Source: Salipiger marinus (GTDB lineage: Bacteria; Pseudomonadota; Alphaproteobacteria; Rhodobacterales; Rhodobacteraceae). Taken from it: a DNA stretch of 64,000 nt. The stretch lies in contig NZ_FNEJ01000008.1 of assembly GCF_900100085.1 (NCBI RefSeq), positions 62,001 to 126,000 on the forward strand. The letters run 5' to 3'. Below are positions 53,505 to 61,525 of the stretch, in pieces. The notes under the pieces were generated by a model. That model ran no database searches and was not told the DNA's origin. It saw only the letters and a program-made list of their open reading frames with translations. Positions within the stretch are counted from its first letter, which is position 1, and each line of letters opens with the position of its first letter. A program made the position numbers and the translations under genes.

Positions 53505-53532
53505 GCGCGGGAGCACAGGAAAGGACCGGGAT

Positions 53533-54630
53533 ATGGGATTTCGCATGGGGATCGTGGGTCTGCCCAACGTGGGCAAGTCGACCCTGTTCAACGCGCTGAC
53601 AAAGACCGCCGCAGCGCAGGCGGCCAACTTCCCCTTCTGCACCATCGAGCCCAATGTGGGCGAGGTGGCGGTGCCCGATGCCCGGCTGGACCGGCTGGCG
53701 GCCATTGCCGGGTCAAAGCAGATCATCCCCACCCGGATGACCTTTGTCGACATCGCCGGTCTGGTCAAAGGCGCCTCCAAGGGCGAGGGGCTGGGCAACC
53801 AGTTTCTGGCCAATATCCGCGAGACGGATGCCATCGCCCATGTGCTGCGCTGTTTCGAGGATGACGACGTCACCCATGTGGATGGCCGCGTCGATCCCGT
53901 CGCCGATGCCGAGACGATCGAGACCGAGCTGATCATCGCCGACATGGAATCGCTGGAAAAGCGGCTGCAGAACATCCTGCGCAAGGTGCGCGGCGGCGAC
54001 AAGGAAGCGGTGCAGCAGGAACGCCTGATGCGCGCCGCGCTGGAGATGCTGGAGGCGGGCAAGCCCGCGCGTCTGGTCAAGGTCGATGCCGAAGACGCCA
54101 AGGCATGGCGCATGATGCAGCTTCTGACCTCGAAGCCGGTGCTCTATGTCTGCAACGTGTCCGAGGACGAGGCCGCCACCGGCAACGCGCTTTCGGCCCG
54201 GGTGGCCGAGATGGCGGCGGCGCAGGGCAATTCGCATGTGGTGATCTCTGCCAAGATCGAGGAAGAGATCAGCCAGCTCGACCCCGAAGAGGCCGAGATG
54301 TTCCTGTCGGAACTCGGGCTCGAGGAAGCCGGGCTCGACCGACTGATCCGCGCCGGATACGAGCTGCTGCATCTGGAGACCTATTTCACCGTGGGCCCCA
54401 AAGAGGCGCGCGCCTGGACGATCCGTCAGGGCACCTCGGCGCCGCAGGCCGCAGGCGTCATCCATGGCGATTTCGAACGCGGCTTCATCCGCGCCGAAAC
54501 CATCGCCTATGACGATTTTATCGCCAGCAACGGCGAACAGGGGGCCAAGGAGGCGGGCAAGATGCGCGCCGAAGGCAAGTCCTATGTGGTGCAGGACGGC
54601 GACGTGCTGCACTTCCTGTTCAACACCTGA
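53533..54630 (+). CDS. ychF: Ribosome-associated redox-regulated ATPase YchF/OLA1
   Basis: Obg-family P-loop protein of 365 residues that hydrolyses ATP rather than GTP. G1 motif GLPNVGKST at residues 8-16; G3 DIAGLVKGASKGEGLGNQFL near 72. The altered G4 (YVCNVSEDE) is the reason for ATP preference. A TGS domain is at the C-terminus (TSAPQAAGVIHGDFERGFIRAE). It binds the ribosome. It is followed by the pair of hairpin elements. Confidence 0.96.
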   Translation: MGFRMGIVGLPNVGKSTLFNALTKTAAAQAANFPFCTIEPNVGEVAVPDARLDRLAAIAGSKQIIPTRMTFVDIAGLVKGASKGEGLGNQFLANIRETDAIAHVLRCFEDDDVTHVDGRVDPVADAETIETELIIADMESLEKRLQNILRKVRGGDKEAVQQERLMRAALEMLEAGKPARLVKVDAEDAKAWRMMQLLTSKPVLYVCNVSEDEAATGNALSARVAEMAAAQGNSHVVISAKIEEEISQLDPEEAEMFLSELGLEEAGLDRLIRAGYELLHLETYFTVGPKEARAWTIRQGTSAPQAAGVIHGDFERGFIRAETIAYDDFIASNGEQGAKEAGKMRAEGKSYVVQDGDVLHFLFNT

Positions 54631-54695
54631 CCGCCAGACCCTACGGGTCCACGCTTGCCCCGGCGCCGCACTGATCCGCGGCGTCCGGCCTGCCT

Positions 54696-54785
54696 CCGGC
54701 GGGAGTTTATTTGGCAAGATGAAGCCAGATGGCCCTCATTCATCTTGCCCCTAAACTCCGGGGAGCGCGAGGGGCTGGCCCCTCG
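54696..54785. repeat. Convergent pair of A-type core elements with end hairpin
   Basis: Plus-strand copy: GGCGGGAGTTTATTT and GGCAAGATGAA (54698-54723). Minus-strand copy: core at 54740-54763, then hairpin CGAGGGG/CCCCTCG at 54768-54785. The two cores face each other with about 17 bases between. It lies in the 262-base gap between ychF and the acid-sugar operon. Confidence 0.75.
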
Positions 54786-54831
54786 CTGGCCGTCCGCCGA
54801 CACGGGCGCTGGTCCTGACGCACTCGATACA

Positions 54832-54860
54832 TTGACACGCGCGCGCCAAGGCTCCATCCT
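54832..54860 (+). promoter_or_regulatory. Promoter of the threonate operon
   Basis: A consensus TTGACA (54832-54837), 17-base spacer, and a weak -10 CATCCT (54855-54860). The operator palindrome begins 1 base downstream, so it would cover the transcription start. Confidence 0.5.
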
Positions 54861-54861
54861 G

Positions 54862-54877
54862 ATTTGGTATACCAAAT
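54862..54877. promoter_or_regulatory. GntR/FadR-type operator
   Basis: ATTTGGTATACCAAAT is a perfect 16-bp palindrome with the TGGTATACCA centre typical of FadR-subfamily GntR regulators (UxuR/ExuR-like). It lies 15 bases before the ltnD start, over the predicted transcription start. This position fits repression. The regulator gene is not in the window. Confidence 0.75.
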
Positions 54878-54892
54878 CTGGGGGGAGTTCCT

Positions 54893-55786
54893 TTGGCGAC
54901 GATCACGGTGATCGGGCTCGGCTCGATGGGCATGGGCATGGCACAATCGCTGCTGCGGGCGGGGCATGTGGTGCATGGGCTCGACATTTCCGAGGCGCGC
55001 ATGGCAGCGTTTCAGGCCGAGGGCGGCGCGGCGGGCAGCGTAGCCGAGGCGGCGGCGGCAAGCGACGTGCTGGTCTGCGTGGTGCTGAACGCGGCGCAGA
55101 CGCGCGAGGTGCTGTTTGGCGCGGGTGGCGCGGCGGCGCATCTGCGCCCCGGCGCGGTGATCCTGTCCTGCGCCACCATCGCCCCTGCCGAGGCGCGGGA
55201 GTTTGCCGAAGTGGCGGCAGGGCGGGGCCTGCTTTATCTTGATGCGCCGATCTCCGGCGGGGCGGCCAAGGCCGCGCAGGGGCAGCTGTCGATCATGGCC
55301 TCGGGGGCGGCGGAGGCTTTTGCCGCGGCGGGTCCCGCGCTGGAGGCCATGGCGGCCACGGTGCACGAGCTGGGCGCGGAGCCCGGCGCGGGCAGCGCCA
55401 TGAAGGCGGTCAACCAGCTGCTGGCGGGCGTGCATATCGCCGCCATGGGCGAGGCGGTGGCGCTGGGGATCAGTCAGGGGCTGGATCCGGCGCGCATCGT
55501 GCAGGTGATCTCCGCCTCGGCGGGCACCTCTTGGATGTTCGAGAACCGCGCCCCGCATGTGGTGGAGGGGGATTACACTCCGCGCTCCGCCGTGGCGATC
55601 TGGCCCAAGGATCTGGGCATCGTCGGCGGCATCGCCGCCAGCGCGGGCCTGCCCGTGCCGATGACCGAGACGGCGCTGGCGCAGTTCCGCGCCGCGGTGG
55701 AGGCGGGCGATGCCCAGATCGATGATGCGGCGGTGATCCGGGTCTATGCCCGCGCCGCGGGCCTGTCGCTGCCGGGAGAAAGCTGA
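54893..55786 (+). CDS. ltnD: L-threonate/four-carbon acid-sugar dehydrogenase
   Basis: NAD-dependent beta-hydroxyacid-type dehydrogenase of 297 residues. The nucleotide motif is ITVIGLGSMGMGMAQSLLRAGH. The substrate motif is DAPISGGAAKAAQGQLSIMASG near residue 118 and the catalytic Lys lies in GSAMKAVNQLLAGVH. It starts with TTG preceded by GGGGGAG. Followed by otnK, otnC and otnI, it matches LtnD/DenD, which oxidises L-threonate or D-erythronate to the 2-oxo acid. Which of the two cannot be told. Confidence 0.88.
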   Translation: MATITVIGLGSMGMGMAQSLLRAGHVVHGLDISEARMAAFQAEGGAAGSVAEAAAASDVLVCVVLNAAQTREVLFGAGGAAAHLRPGAVILSCATIAPAEAREFAEVAAGRGLLYLDAPISGGAAKAAQGQLSIMASGAAEAFAAAGPALEAMAATVHELGAEPGAGSAMKAVNQLLAGVHIAAMGEAVALGISQGLDPARIVQVISASAGTSWMFENRAPHVVEGDYTPRSAVAIWPKDLGIVGGIAASAGLPVPMTETALAQFRAAVEAGDAQIDDAAVIRVYARAAGLSLPGES

Positions 55787-57012
55787 TGTATCTGGGCTGT
55801 ATCGGCGACGACTTCACCGGCTCCAGCGATCTGGGCAACACGCTGGTCAAGCAGGGCATGCGCACCGTGCAATATGTGGGCGTGCCGCAGGGGCCTGCCG
55901 ATCCGGCGGTGGAGGCGGGGGTGGTCGCGCTCAAGTCCCGTTCGATCCCGGCCTCCGAGGCGGTGCGCCTGTCGCTCGCCGCGCTGGACTGGCTGCGCGA
56001 TCAGGGCTGCACGCAGTTCCTGTTCAAATACTGCTCCACCTTCGATTCCACATCAGAGGGCAATATCGGCCCGGTGGCGGAAGCGCTGGCCGAGGCGCTG
56101 GGGGCGGAGAGCGTGATCTTCTGCCCGGCCTTTCCGGCGACGGGGCGGACGATCTATCAGGGCCATCTGTTCGTGGGCGACCATCTGCTGTCCGAATCGG
56201 GCATGCAGCACCATCCGCTGACGCCGATGACCGATCCCGACCTGCGGCGGGTGCTGGCGGCGCAGATCGGCGGCGCCGTGGGCCATGTGCCCGCCGCCAC
56301 CGTCTGGCAGGGGCCGGAGGCGATCCGCGCAGCCCTTGCCGCAGAGGCGCAGGCCGGGCGCCGCTTTGTCATCGCCGATGCGATCCGCGACGAGGATCTG
56401 CTGAGCTGGGGCCGCGCGCTGGCCGGGCAGCGGCTGATCACCGGCGGATCCGGCATCGCCCTTGGTCTGCCCGGCAATTTCCCGCTGTCGGGTCAGGCGG
56501 GCGCGTGGACGGGGCAGGGCGGGCGCGTCGTGGCGCTGTCGGGGTCGTGTTCCACCGCCACGCGCCGACAGGTGGCCGCACATGACGGGCCCAAGCGCGA
56601 GGTGACCGCCGAGGAGGCGCTGGCGGGGCTTGCGCCCGAGGATCTCGCCGACTGGGCGCTGGCGCAGGACGGGCTGCCGCTGATCTATTCCTCTGCCGAT
56701 CCGGAGACGGTTGCGGCGGCGCAGAAGGCGCATGGCCGCGAGAAGGTGGCCGCAGCGCTGGAGGGGCTGTTCGGGGCCACGGCACGGGTGCTGGCCGCCC
56801 GCGGCATCCGGCGCCTGATCTCCGCCGGGGGCGAGACCTCTGGCGCGGTGGTGGAGGCGCTGGCGCCCGACGCGCTGGAGATCGGGCCCGAGATCGATCC
56901 CGGCGTGCCGGTGATGCGCGCGGGCGACATGGTGCTGGCGCTGAAATCCGGCAATTTCGGCGCCGAGGATTTCTTTGCCAAGGCGGCGCGGGTGATGGAG
57001 CAGGATCAATGA
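55786..57012 (+). CDS. otnK: 3-oxo-tetronate kinase (DUF1537 family)
   Basis: Four-carbon acid-sugar kinase of 408 residues. The N-terminal domain has GCIGDDFTGSSDLGNTLVKQG, and the C-terminal nucleotide domain GGETSGAVVEALA, both hallmarks of the DUF1537 kinases. It phosphorylates the oxotetronate at C4. It overlaps ltnD by 1 base (TGATG) and otnC by 4 bases. The neighbouring pathway genes make the oxotetronate substrate likely. Confidence 0.92.
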   Translation: MYLGCIGDDFTGSSDLGNTLVKQGMRTVQYVGVPQGPADPAVEAGVVALKSRSIPASEAVRLSLAALDWLRDQGCTQFLFKYCSTFDSTSEGNIGPVAEALAEALGAESVIFCPAFPATGRTIYQGHLFVGDHLLSESGMQHHPLTPMTDPDLRRVLAAQIGGAVGHVPAATVWQGPEAIRAALAAEAQAGRRFVIADAIRDEDLLSWGRALAGQRLITGGSGIALGLPGNFPLSGQAGAWTGQGGRVVALSGSCSTATRRQVAAHDGPKREVTAEEALAGLAPEDLADWALAQDGLPLIYSSADPETVAAAQKAHGREKVAAALEGLFGATARVLAARGIRRLISAGGETSGAVVEALAPDALEIGPEIDPGVPVMRAGDMVLALKSGNFGAEDFFAKAARVMEQDQ

Positions 57013-57653
57013 CCGAAACCCGCCTGCGCGAGGATCTGTGTTATCACGCCGCCTCCCTGTTCGACCGGGGGCTGACCGGCGGGGCGTCGGGCAATATCTC
57101 GGTGCGCACCGAGGATGGCGGGCTGCTGGTCACGCCGACCGGATCGAGCCTTGGGCGGCTGGATCCGGCGCGCCTGTCGAAATTCGATGCAGAAGGGCGG
57201 TTCCTGTCCGGCGACCGGCCCACCAAGGAAATGCCCCTGCACGAGGCGTTCTACGAGACGCGGACCAAGACCGGTGCGGTGGTGCATCTGCATTCCAGCC
57301 ATTCGGTCGCGTGGTCGATGATGCCGGATGTGGAACCGGACAACCTGCTGCCGCCGCTGACCCCCTATGCGGTGATGCGTCTTGGCAAGGTCAAGCTGCT
57401 GCCTTTCTTCGTGCCCGGGGATCCGGCCATGGGTGATGCGGTGCGCGGTCTGGCGGGGCGGCGGTCGGCGGTGGTGCTGGCCAATCATGGCCCCGTGGTC
57501 GCCGCCAAGGATCTGGAGGCCGCCGTCTATGCCATGGAGGAACTGGAGGAGACGGCGAAGCTGGCGCTTCTGCTGGAGGGACGCCAGCCGCGCATGCTGA
57601 CCCAAGGGCAGGTGCAGGCGGTGGTGCGCAAATTCGACGTGGAATGGGACTGA
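57009..57653 (+). CDS. otnC: 3-oxo-tetronate 4-phosphate decarboxylase (class II aldolase)
   Basis: Zinc-dependent class II aldolase/adducin-family enzyme of 214 residues. GLTGGASGNISVR near residue 20 and the zinc-binding HLHSSHSVAW near residue 95 are typical; a third His ligand lies in LANHGPVVAAKD. OtnC decarboxylates 3-oxotetronate 4-phosphate to dihydroxyacetone phosphate. It is coupled to otnK and followed 3 bases later by otnI. Confidence 0.92.
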   Translation: MTETRLREDLCYHAASLFDRGLTGGASGNISVRTEDGGLLVTPTGSSLGRLDPARLSKFDAEGRFLSGDRPTKEMPLHEAFYETRTKTGAVVHLHSSHSVAWSMMPDVEPDNLLPPLTPYAVMRLGKVKLLPFFVPGDPAMGDAVRGLAGRRSAVVLANHGPVVAAKDLEAAVYAMEELEETAKLALLLEGRQPRMLTQGQVQAVVRKFDVEWD

Positions 57654-57656
57654 CCT

Positions 57657-58436
57657 ATGCTGTTTTCCGCCAATATCGGCTTTCTTTACACCGACCTGCC
57701 GCTGCCCGACCGCATCCGCGCCGCCAAGCGCGCGGGGTTCGACGCGGTGGAATGTCATTTTCCCTATGACGTGCCCGTGGCCGAGATGCGCGCGGCACTG
57801 GACGAGACGGGGCTGCCCATGCTGGGGCTGAACACCGTGCCGGGCAATCCGGCGGCGGGGGATTTCGGCCTTGCCGCCCTTCCCGACCGGGCGGAGGAGG
57901 CGGCGGCGGCGGTGCGGCAGGCGGTGGAGTATGGCGCGGCCATGGGGGCGGCCAATGTGCATGTGATGGCCGGGCGCACCGATGGCGGTGCCGCGGCAGA
58001 GCAGGCCTATCGCGCCACGCTGGGGCTGGCCTGTGATCTTGCAGCCGAAAAGGGCATGACCGTGCTGATCGAGCCCATCAACCGCCGCGACGTGGCAGGT
58101 TATCATCTGGCGCATGTGGAACAGGCGGCAGAGACCATCGCGGCGCTGGGGCGCGACAACCTGCGCATCATGTTCGATTGCTATCACACGCAGATCATGC
58201 AGGGCGATCTGATCCGGCGGTTCCAGACGCATCTGCCGCTGGTGGGGCATGTGCAGATCGCCGCCGTGCCCGACCGGGGCGAACCCGATGGCGGCGAGAT
58301 CTGTTTCGAGCGTCTGCTGGCGGCCTTTGCCACGGCAGGCTGGAAGGCGCCGGTGGGGGCCGAATACAAGCCGCGCGGCGGGGATACGGAAGTGGGCCTT
58401 GGCTGGCTGGCGCCCCTGCGCGCGGCATTGACCTGA
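57657..58436 (+). CDS. otnI: 2-oxo-tetronate isomerase
   Basis: Hydroxypyruvate-isomerase-family TIM barrel of 259 residues. The metal/catalytic Glu lies in TVLIEPINRRDVAGYHL near residue 138, another in GAEYKPRGGD near residue 240. Family start LFSANIGFLYTDLPLPDRI. In this operon it should convert the 2-oxotetronate from LtnD to the 3-oxo isomer used by OtnK. A hydroxypyruvate isomerase role is the alternative. Confidence 0.9.
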   Translation: MLFSANIGFLYTDLPLPDRIRAAKRAGFDAVECHFPYDVPVAEMRAALDETGLPMLGLNTVPGNPAAGDFGLAALPDRAEEAAAAVRQAVEYGAAMGAANVHVMAGRTDGGAAAEQAYRATLGLACDLAAEKGMTVLIEPINRRDVAGYHLAHVEQAAETIAALGRDNLRIMFDCYHTQIMQGDLIRRFQTHLPLVGHVQIAAVPDRGEPDGGEICFERLLAAFATAGWKAPVGAEYKPRGGDTEVGLGWLAPLRAALT

Positions 58437-58455
58437 ACGGAAAAGGACAGACGGA

Positions 58456-59391
58456 ATGACGGAAGTTTTGGCGGTCGGCAAACCCGACCAGATGAGCCGC
58501 GAGGCACTTGCGGGTCTTGGCTGGACGGCCTGTGCGACGCTTGACGAGGCGCGCGCGCTGCCCGAGGACACCCGCAAGGGCGTGAAGGCCATCGCGTTTT
58601 TTGGCCATTCGCCCTTTGGCGGCGAGGCAATGGATGCCTTTCCGGCGCTGGGGCTGATCGCGAATTTTGGCGTGGGCTATGATGCCATCGACGTCGGCGC
58701 GGCGAGCCCGCGCAACATCAAGGTCACTAACACGCCCGACGTGCTGAACGATGACGTGGCCGATCTGGCCGTGGCCATGCTGCTGGATTTCTGCCGCGAC
58801 ACCCGCGGCGCCGAGGCGCATGTGCGCTCTGGCGCATGGGGGGAACAGGGCGCCTATCCGCTGCAGCGCAAGGTCAGCGGTGCCAAGACCGGCATTCTGG
58901 GGCTGGGCCGCATCGGGCGCGAGATCGCCGACCGGCTTGCCGCCTTCAAGATGGAGATGCATTACCATTCGCGCTCCGAAAAGGAGACGCCGGGCTGGAC
59001 CTATCACGCCGATCCGGTGGCGCTGGCGCGCGAGGTGGATTTCCTGATCGTGGCGCTGGTGGGCGGCCCCGAGACGGCGGGCTATGTCACCCGCGAGGTG
59101 CTGGAGGCGCTGGGGCCGGATGGCATCCTCATCAACATCTCGCGCGGCACCACGGTGGACGAGGCGGCGCTGCTGGACCTGCTGGAGCAGAAGAAGATCG
59201 GCGGTGCCGGGCTCGACGTGTTCCTGAACGAGCCGAAGATCGACCCGCGCTTCCGCACGCTCGACAATGCCGTGCTGCAGCCGCATCAGGCCTCGGCCAC
59301 GCGGGAGACCCGCACCGCCATGGGCCAGCTGCAGCGCGACAACATCGCCGCCTTCCTGAAGGGCGAGGCGTTGCTGACCCCGGTCAACTGA
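58456..59391 (+). CDS. D-2-hydroxyacid dehydrogenase
   Basis: NAD(P)-dependent dehydrogenase of 311 residues in the hydroxypyruvate/2-ketogluconate reductase branch. The nucleotide motif is TGILGLGRIGREIADRLAAF near residue 145. Catalytic Arg, Glu and His are in INISRGTTVDEA, LDVFLNEPKIDP and LQPHQASATRE. It is the last gene of the threonate operon (19-base gap, GGACAG upstream). It is not part of the known LtnD-OtnIKC route and probably reduces or oxidises a side intermediate such as 2-oxogluconate. Confidence 0.88.
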   Translation: MTEVLAVGKPDQMSREALAGLGWTACATLDEARALPEDTRKGVKAIAFFGHSPFGGEAMDAFPALGLIANFGVGYDAIDVGAASPRNIKVTNTPDVLNDDVADLAVAMLLDFCRDTRGAEAHVRSGAWGEQGAYPLQRKVSGAKTGILGLGRIGREIADRLAAFKMEMHYHSRSEKETPGWTYHADPVALAREVDFLIVALVGGPETAGYVTREVLEALGPDGILINISRGTTVDEAALLDLLEQKKIGGAGLDVFLNEPKIDPRFRTLDNAVLQPHQASATRETRTAMGQLQRDNIAAFLKGEALLTPVN

Positions 59392-59396
59392 CACGA

Positions 59397-59428
59397 AAAA
59401 GGCCCGGAGGATGTCCTCCGGGCCTTTT
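59397..59428. terminator. Bidirectional intrinsic terminator
   Basis: Perfect 15-pair inverted repeat with a 2-base apex: AAAAGGCCCGGAGGA and its complement. A-run on the left and T-run on the right make it work on both strands. It lies between the converging acid-sugar operons. Confidence 0.85.
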
Positions 59429-59448
59429 ACATCCGGTATGGGCGTGTC

Positions 59449-60354
59449 TCAGGCGAAGATGCCGGGCACCAGCGCGCCGCGCGCCTGAATGACCTTGGCG
59501 GCAAGCTGCATCGCCTCGGCTGCGGCATCCTGCGGGGATTTGCCCTGTGCGAGCCCGGTCAGCAGACCGGCGGCAAAGCTGTCGCCCGCGGCGGTGGTAT
59601 CGACGAGGTTCTCGACCTTCACGGCGGGCACCTCGTGCATGCCCGCCTCGCGCTGCCAGAGCTTCAGCGCGCCGCCGCCCTGTTTCACCGCGACCAGATC
59701 GGCGCCAAGATCGCGATAGCGCTCCACCGTCGCTTCGGGGCTGGCATCGCCGAACACCTGTTCTTCCTCGTCAAAGCTTGGCAGCACGATGTCGGCGGTG
59801 CGCGCGCCCATGGTCAGGCCCTCGCGCATGGCCTCGGCGCTGCCCCAGAGCCGGGGGCGCAGGTTGGTGTCGAAGGAGACGATGGCGCCCCGGGTGCGGG
59901 CCCGCGACACCGCCCCGCAGAACAGCTCGCGCTGTTCTGGCGGCAGGATGGCCAGCGTGATGCCGGAGAAATGGATCATCTCCCGGTCCTTGAGGATGCC
60001 ATCAAGCCAGCTCAGGTCATCGGCCAGCATCCGCGCCGCCGACTGTCCGCGCCAGTAGGAGAAGCTGCGCTCGCCCTTGTCGAGCGAGATCATGTAAAGC
60101 CCCACGGTGCGGTCGGGCAGGCGGCGCAGGGTGGAGGTGTCCACCCCCTGCGCCTCCATGAAGGCCACCATTTCGGCGCTGACCGCATCCTCGCCCACGC
60201 AGCTGCCGTAGCTTACCGTCCAGTCGTCGGGCAGCAGGCGGCGCGCATACCATGCGGTGTTGAACGTGTCGCCCGCGAAGCCCCGGCGGTACATCTCGTC
60301 CCCGGCCTGCGCCAGTTCCACCATACATTCGCCAAGGGACAGGAACGCGCTCAC
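59449..60354 (-). CDS. kdgK: 2-dehydro-3-deoxygluconokinase (PfkB family)
   Basis: PfkB/ribokinase-type sugar kinase of 301 residues. The N-terminal glycine motif is FAGDTFNTAWYARRL near residue 23. The ATP/catalytic motif DTTAAGDSFAAGLLTGL near residue 250 holds the base Asp. SFDTNLRPRLW is the typical KDG-kinase feature. The GTG start overlaps the FAH gene stop by 4 bases (GTGA); an ATG at 60408 would overlap by 58 bases. It converts 2-keto-3-deoxygluconate to its 6-phosphate. Confidence 0.88.
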   Translation of the reverse strand: MSAFLSLGECMVELAQAGDEMYRRGFAGDTFNTAWYARRLLPDDWTVSYGSCVGEDAVSAEMVAFMEAQGVDTSTLRRLPDRTVGLYMISLDKGERSFSYWRGQSAARMLADDLSWLDGILKDREMIHFSGITLAILPPEQRELFCGAVSRARTRGAIVSFDTNLRPRLWGSAEAMREGLTMGARTADIVLPSFDEEEQVFGDASPEATVERYRDLGADLVAVKQGGGALKLWQREAGMHEVPAVKVENLVDTTAAGDSFAAGLLTGLAQGKSPQDAAAEAMQLAAKVIQARGALVPGIFA

Positions 60355-61502
60355 AGCAGGCCCCGCTCCGCGAGGTTGCGCATCAGGGCAGAGGTGCCGA
60401 AGGTCCATTCCGGTGCTTCGGTGGACAGGCGCACGGTGTTGTGCAGCGCGCCCAGCGTCGGCTCGGAAATGGTCACCGTGTCGCCGACGTGATGGGTGAA
60501 GCCCTGACCGGGCGCGTCGCGGTCCTTGGTCGGGGCAAACAGCGTGCCAAGGAACAGGAAGAAGCCGTCGGGATACTGGTGATGCCGCCCGATGGTCTGC
60601 GCCACGATCGAGGCCGGATCGCGGCTGATCTGGCTCATCGAGGAGGCGCCATCCAGCACGAAGCCGTCCGTGCCCTTGACGGTCATGGTCAGTTCGGCCT
60701 TGCGCACGTCATCCAGCGTGTACTCGCCGTCAAAGAGCCGCAGGAACGGCCCGATGGCGCAGGAGGCGTTGTTGTCCTTGGCCTTGCCCAGCAGCAGGGC
60801 CGATCGGCCCTCGACGTCGCGCAGGTTCACGTCATTGCCCAGCGTCGCGCCCACGATGTCGCCGCGCGAATTGATGGCGAGCACGATCTCGGGTTCGGGG
60901 TTGTTCCACTTGCTGATGGGATGCAGGCCCACGGTGGCACCCCAGCCGACAGCGGCCATGGGCTGCGCCTTGGTGAACACCTCGGCATCCGGGCCGATGC
61001 CCACTTCCAGATACTGCGACCACATGCCTTCGGCCTGCAGCACGCGCTTGACCTCCATGGCCTTTTCCGAGCCGGGCTCGATCCCCGACAGCGAGGTGCC
61101 GATCACCGAAGTCACCTTGGCGCGGATCGCCTCGGCCTTGTCGGGATCGCCCGCCGCCTGTTCCTCGATCACGCGTTCGACCATGGACTGCGCGAAGGTC
61201 ACGCCGCTGGCCTTCACCGCCTGCAGGTCGCAGGGGGCCAGCAGGTGCAGCACGTCATCGCCCGCCGCCTCGTCGGATCCGGCGACCAGATCGGCCAGCG
61301 TGCCGATGGTTTCACCGGCGGCGGCGCGCAGGGCGCCGGCGGGATCGTCGCGTTCCAGCAGGTCGCGCATGGTGGGCAGGGCCTTGCTGGTGATGTCCAC
61401 CAGCGTGTCGCCGCGCAGGGCCACCAGTGCCGGGCCGATGCCGGGGCGCCAGACGCGGCCCACGAACAGGGCGTCAGGGGTAGGGTTGGAATGGGGAAGC
61501 AT
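60351..61502 (-). CDS. FAH-family 2-keto-3-deoxy acid-sugar dehydratase (XylX-like)
   Basis: Fumarylacetoacetate-hydrolase-fold protein of 383 residues. The C-terminal domain has metal/substrate features EPEIVLAINSRGDIVGATLGNDVNLRDVEGR and KDNNASCAIGPFLRLFD. It is the length of Caulobacter XylX, a 2-keto-3-deoxy-D-xylonate dehydratase, and lies beside AraD- and KdgK-type genes. It probably dehydrates a 2-keto-3-deoxypentonate. The ATG at 61502 has AAGGA upstream. A GTG at 61529 that overlaps the upstream stop is the alternative start. Confidence 0.84.
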   Translation of the reverse strand: MLPHSNPTPDALFVGRVWRPGIGPALVALRGDTLVDITSKALPTMRDLLERDDPAGALRAAAGETIGTLADLVAGSDEAAGDDVLHLLAPCDLQAVKASGVTFAQSMVERVIEEQAAGDPDKAEAIRAKVTSVIGTSLSGIEPGSEKAMEVKRVLQAEGMWSQYLEVGIGPDAEVFTKAQPMAAVGWGATVGLHPISKWNNPEPEIVLAINSRGDIVGATLGNDVNLRDVEGRSALLLGKAKDNNASCAIGPFLRLFDGEYTLDDVRKAELTMTVKGTDGFVLDGASSMSQISRDPASIVAQTIGRHHQYPDGFFLFLGTLFAPTKDRDAPGQGFTHHVGDTVTISEPTLGALHNTVRLSTEAPEWTFGTSALMRNLAERGLL

Positions 61503-61525
61503 GGTCAGTCCTTTCGCTTGGCCGG

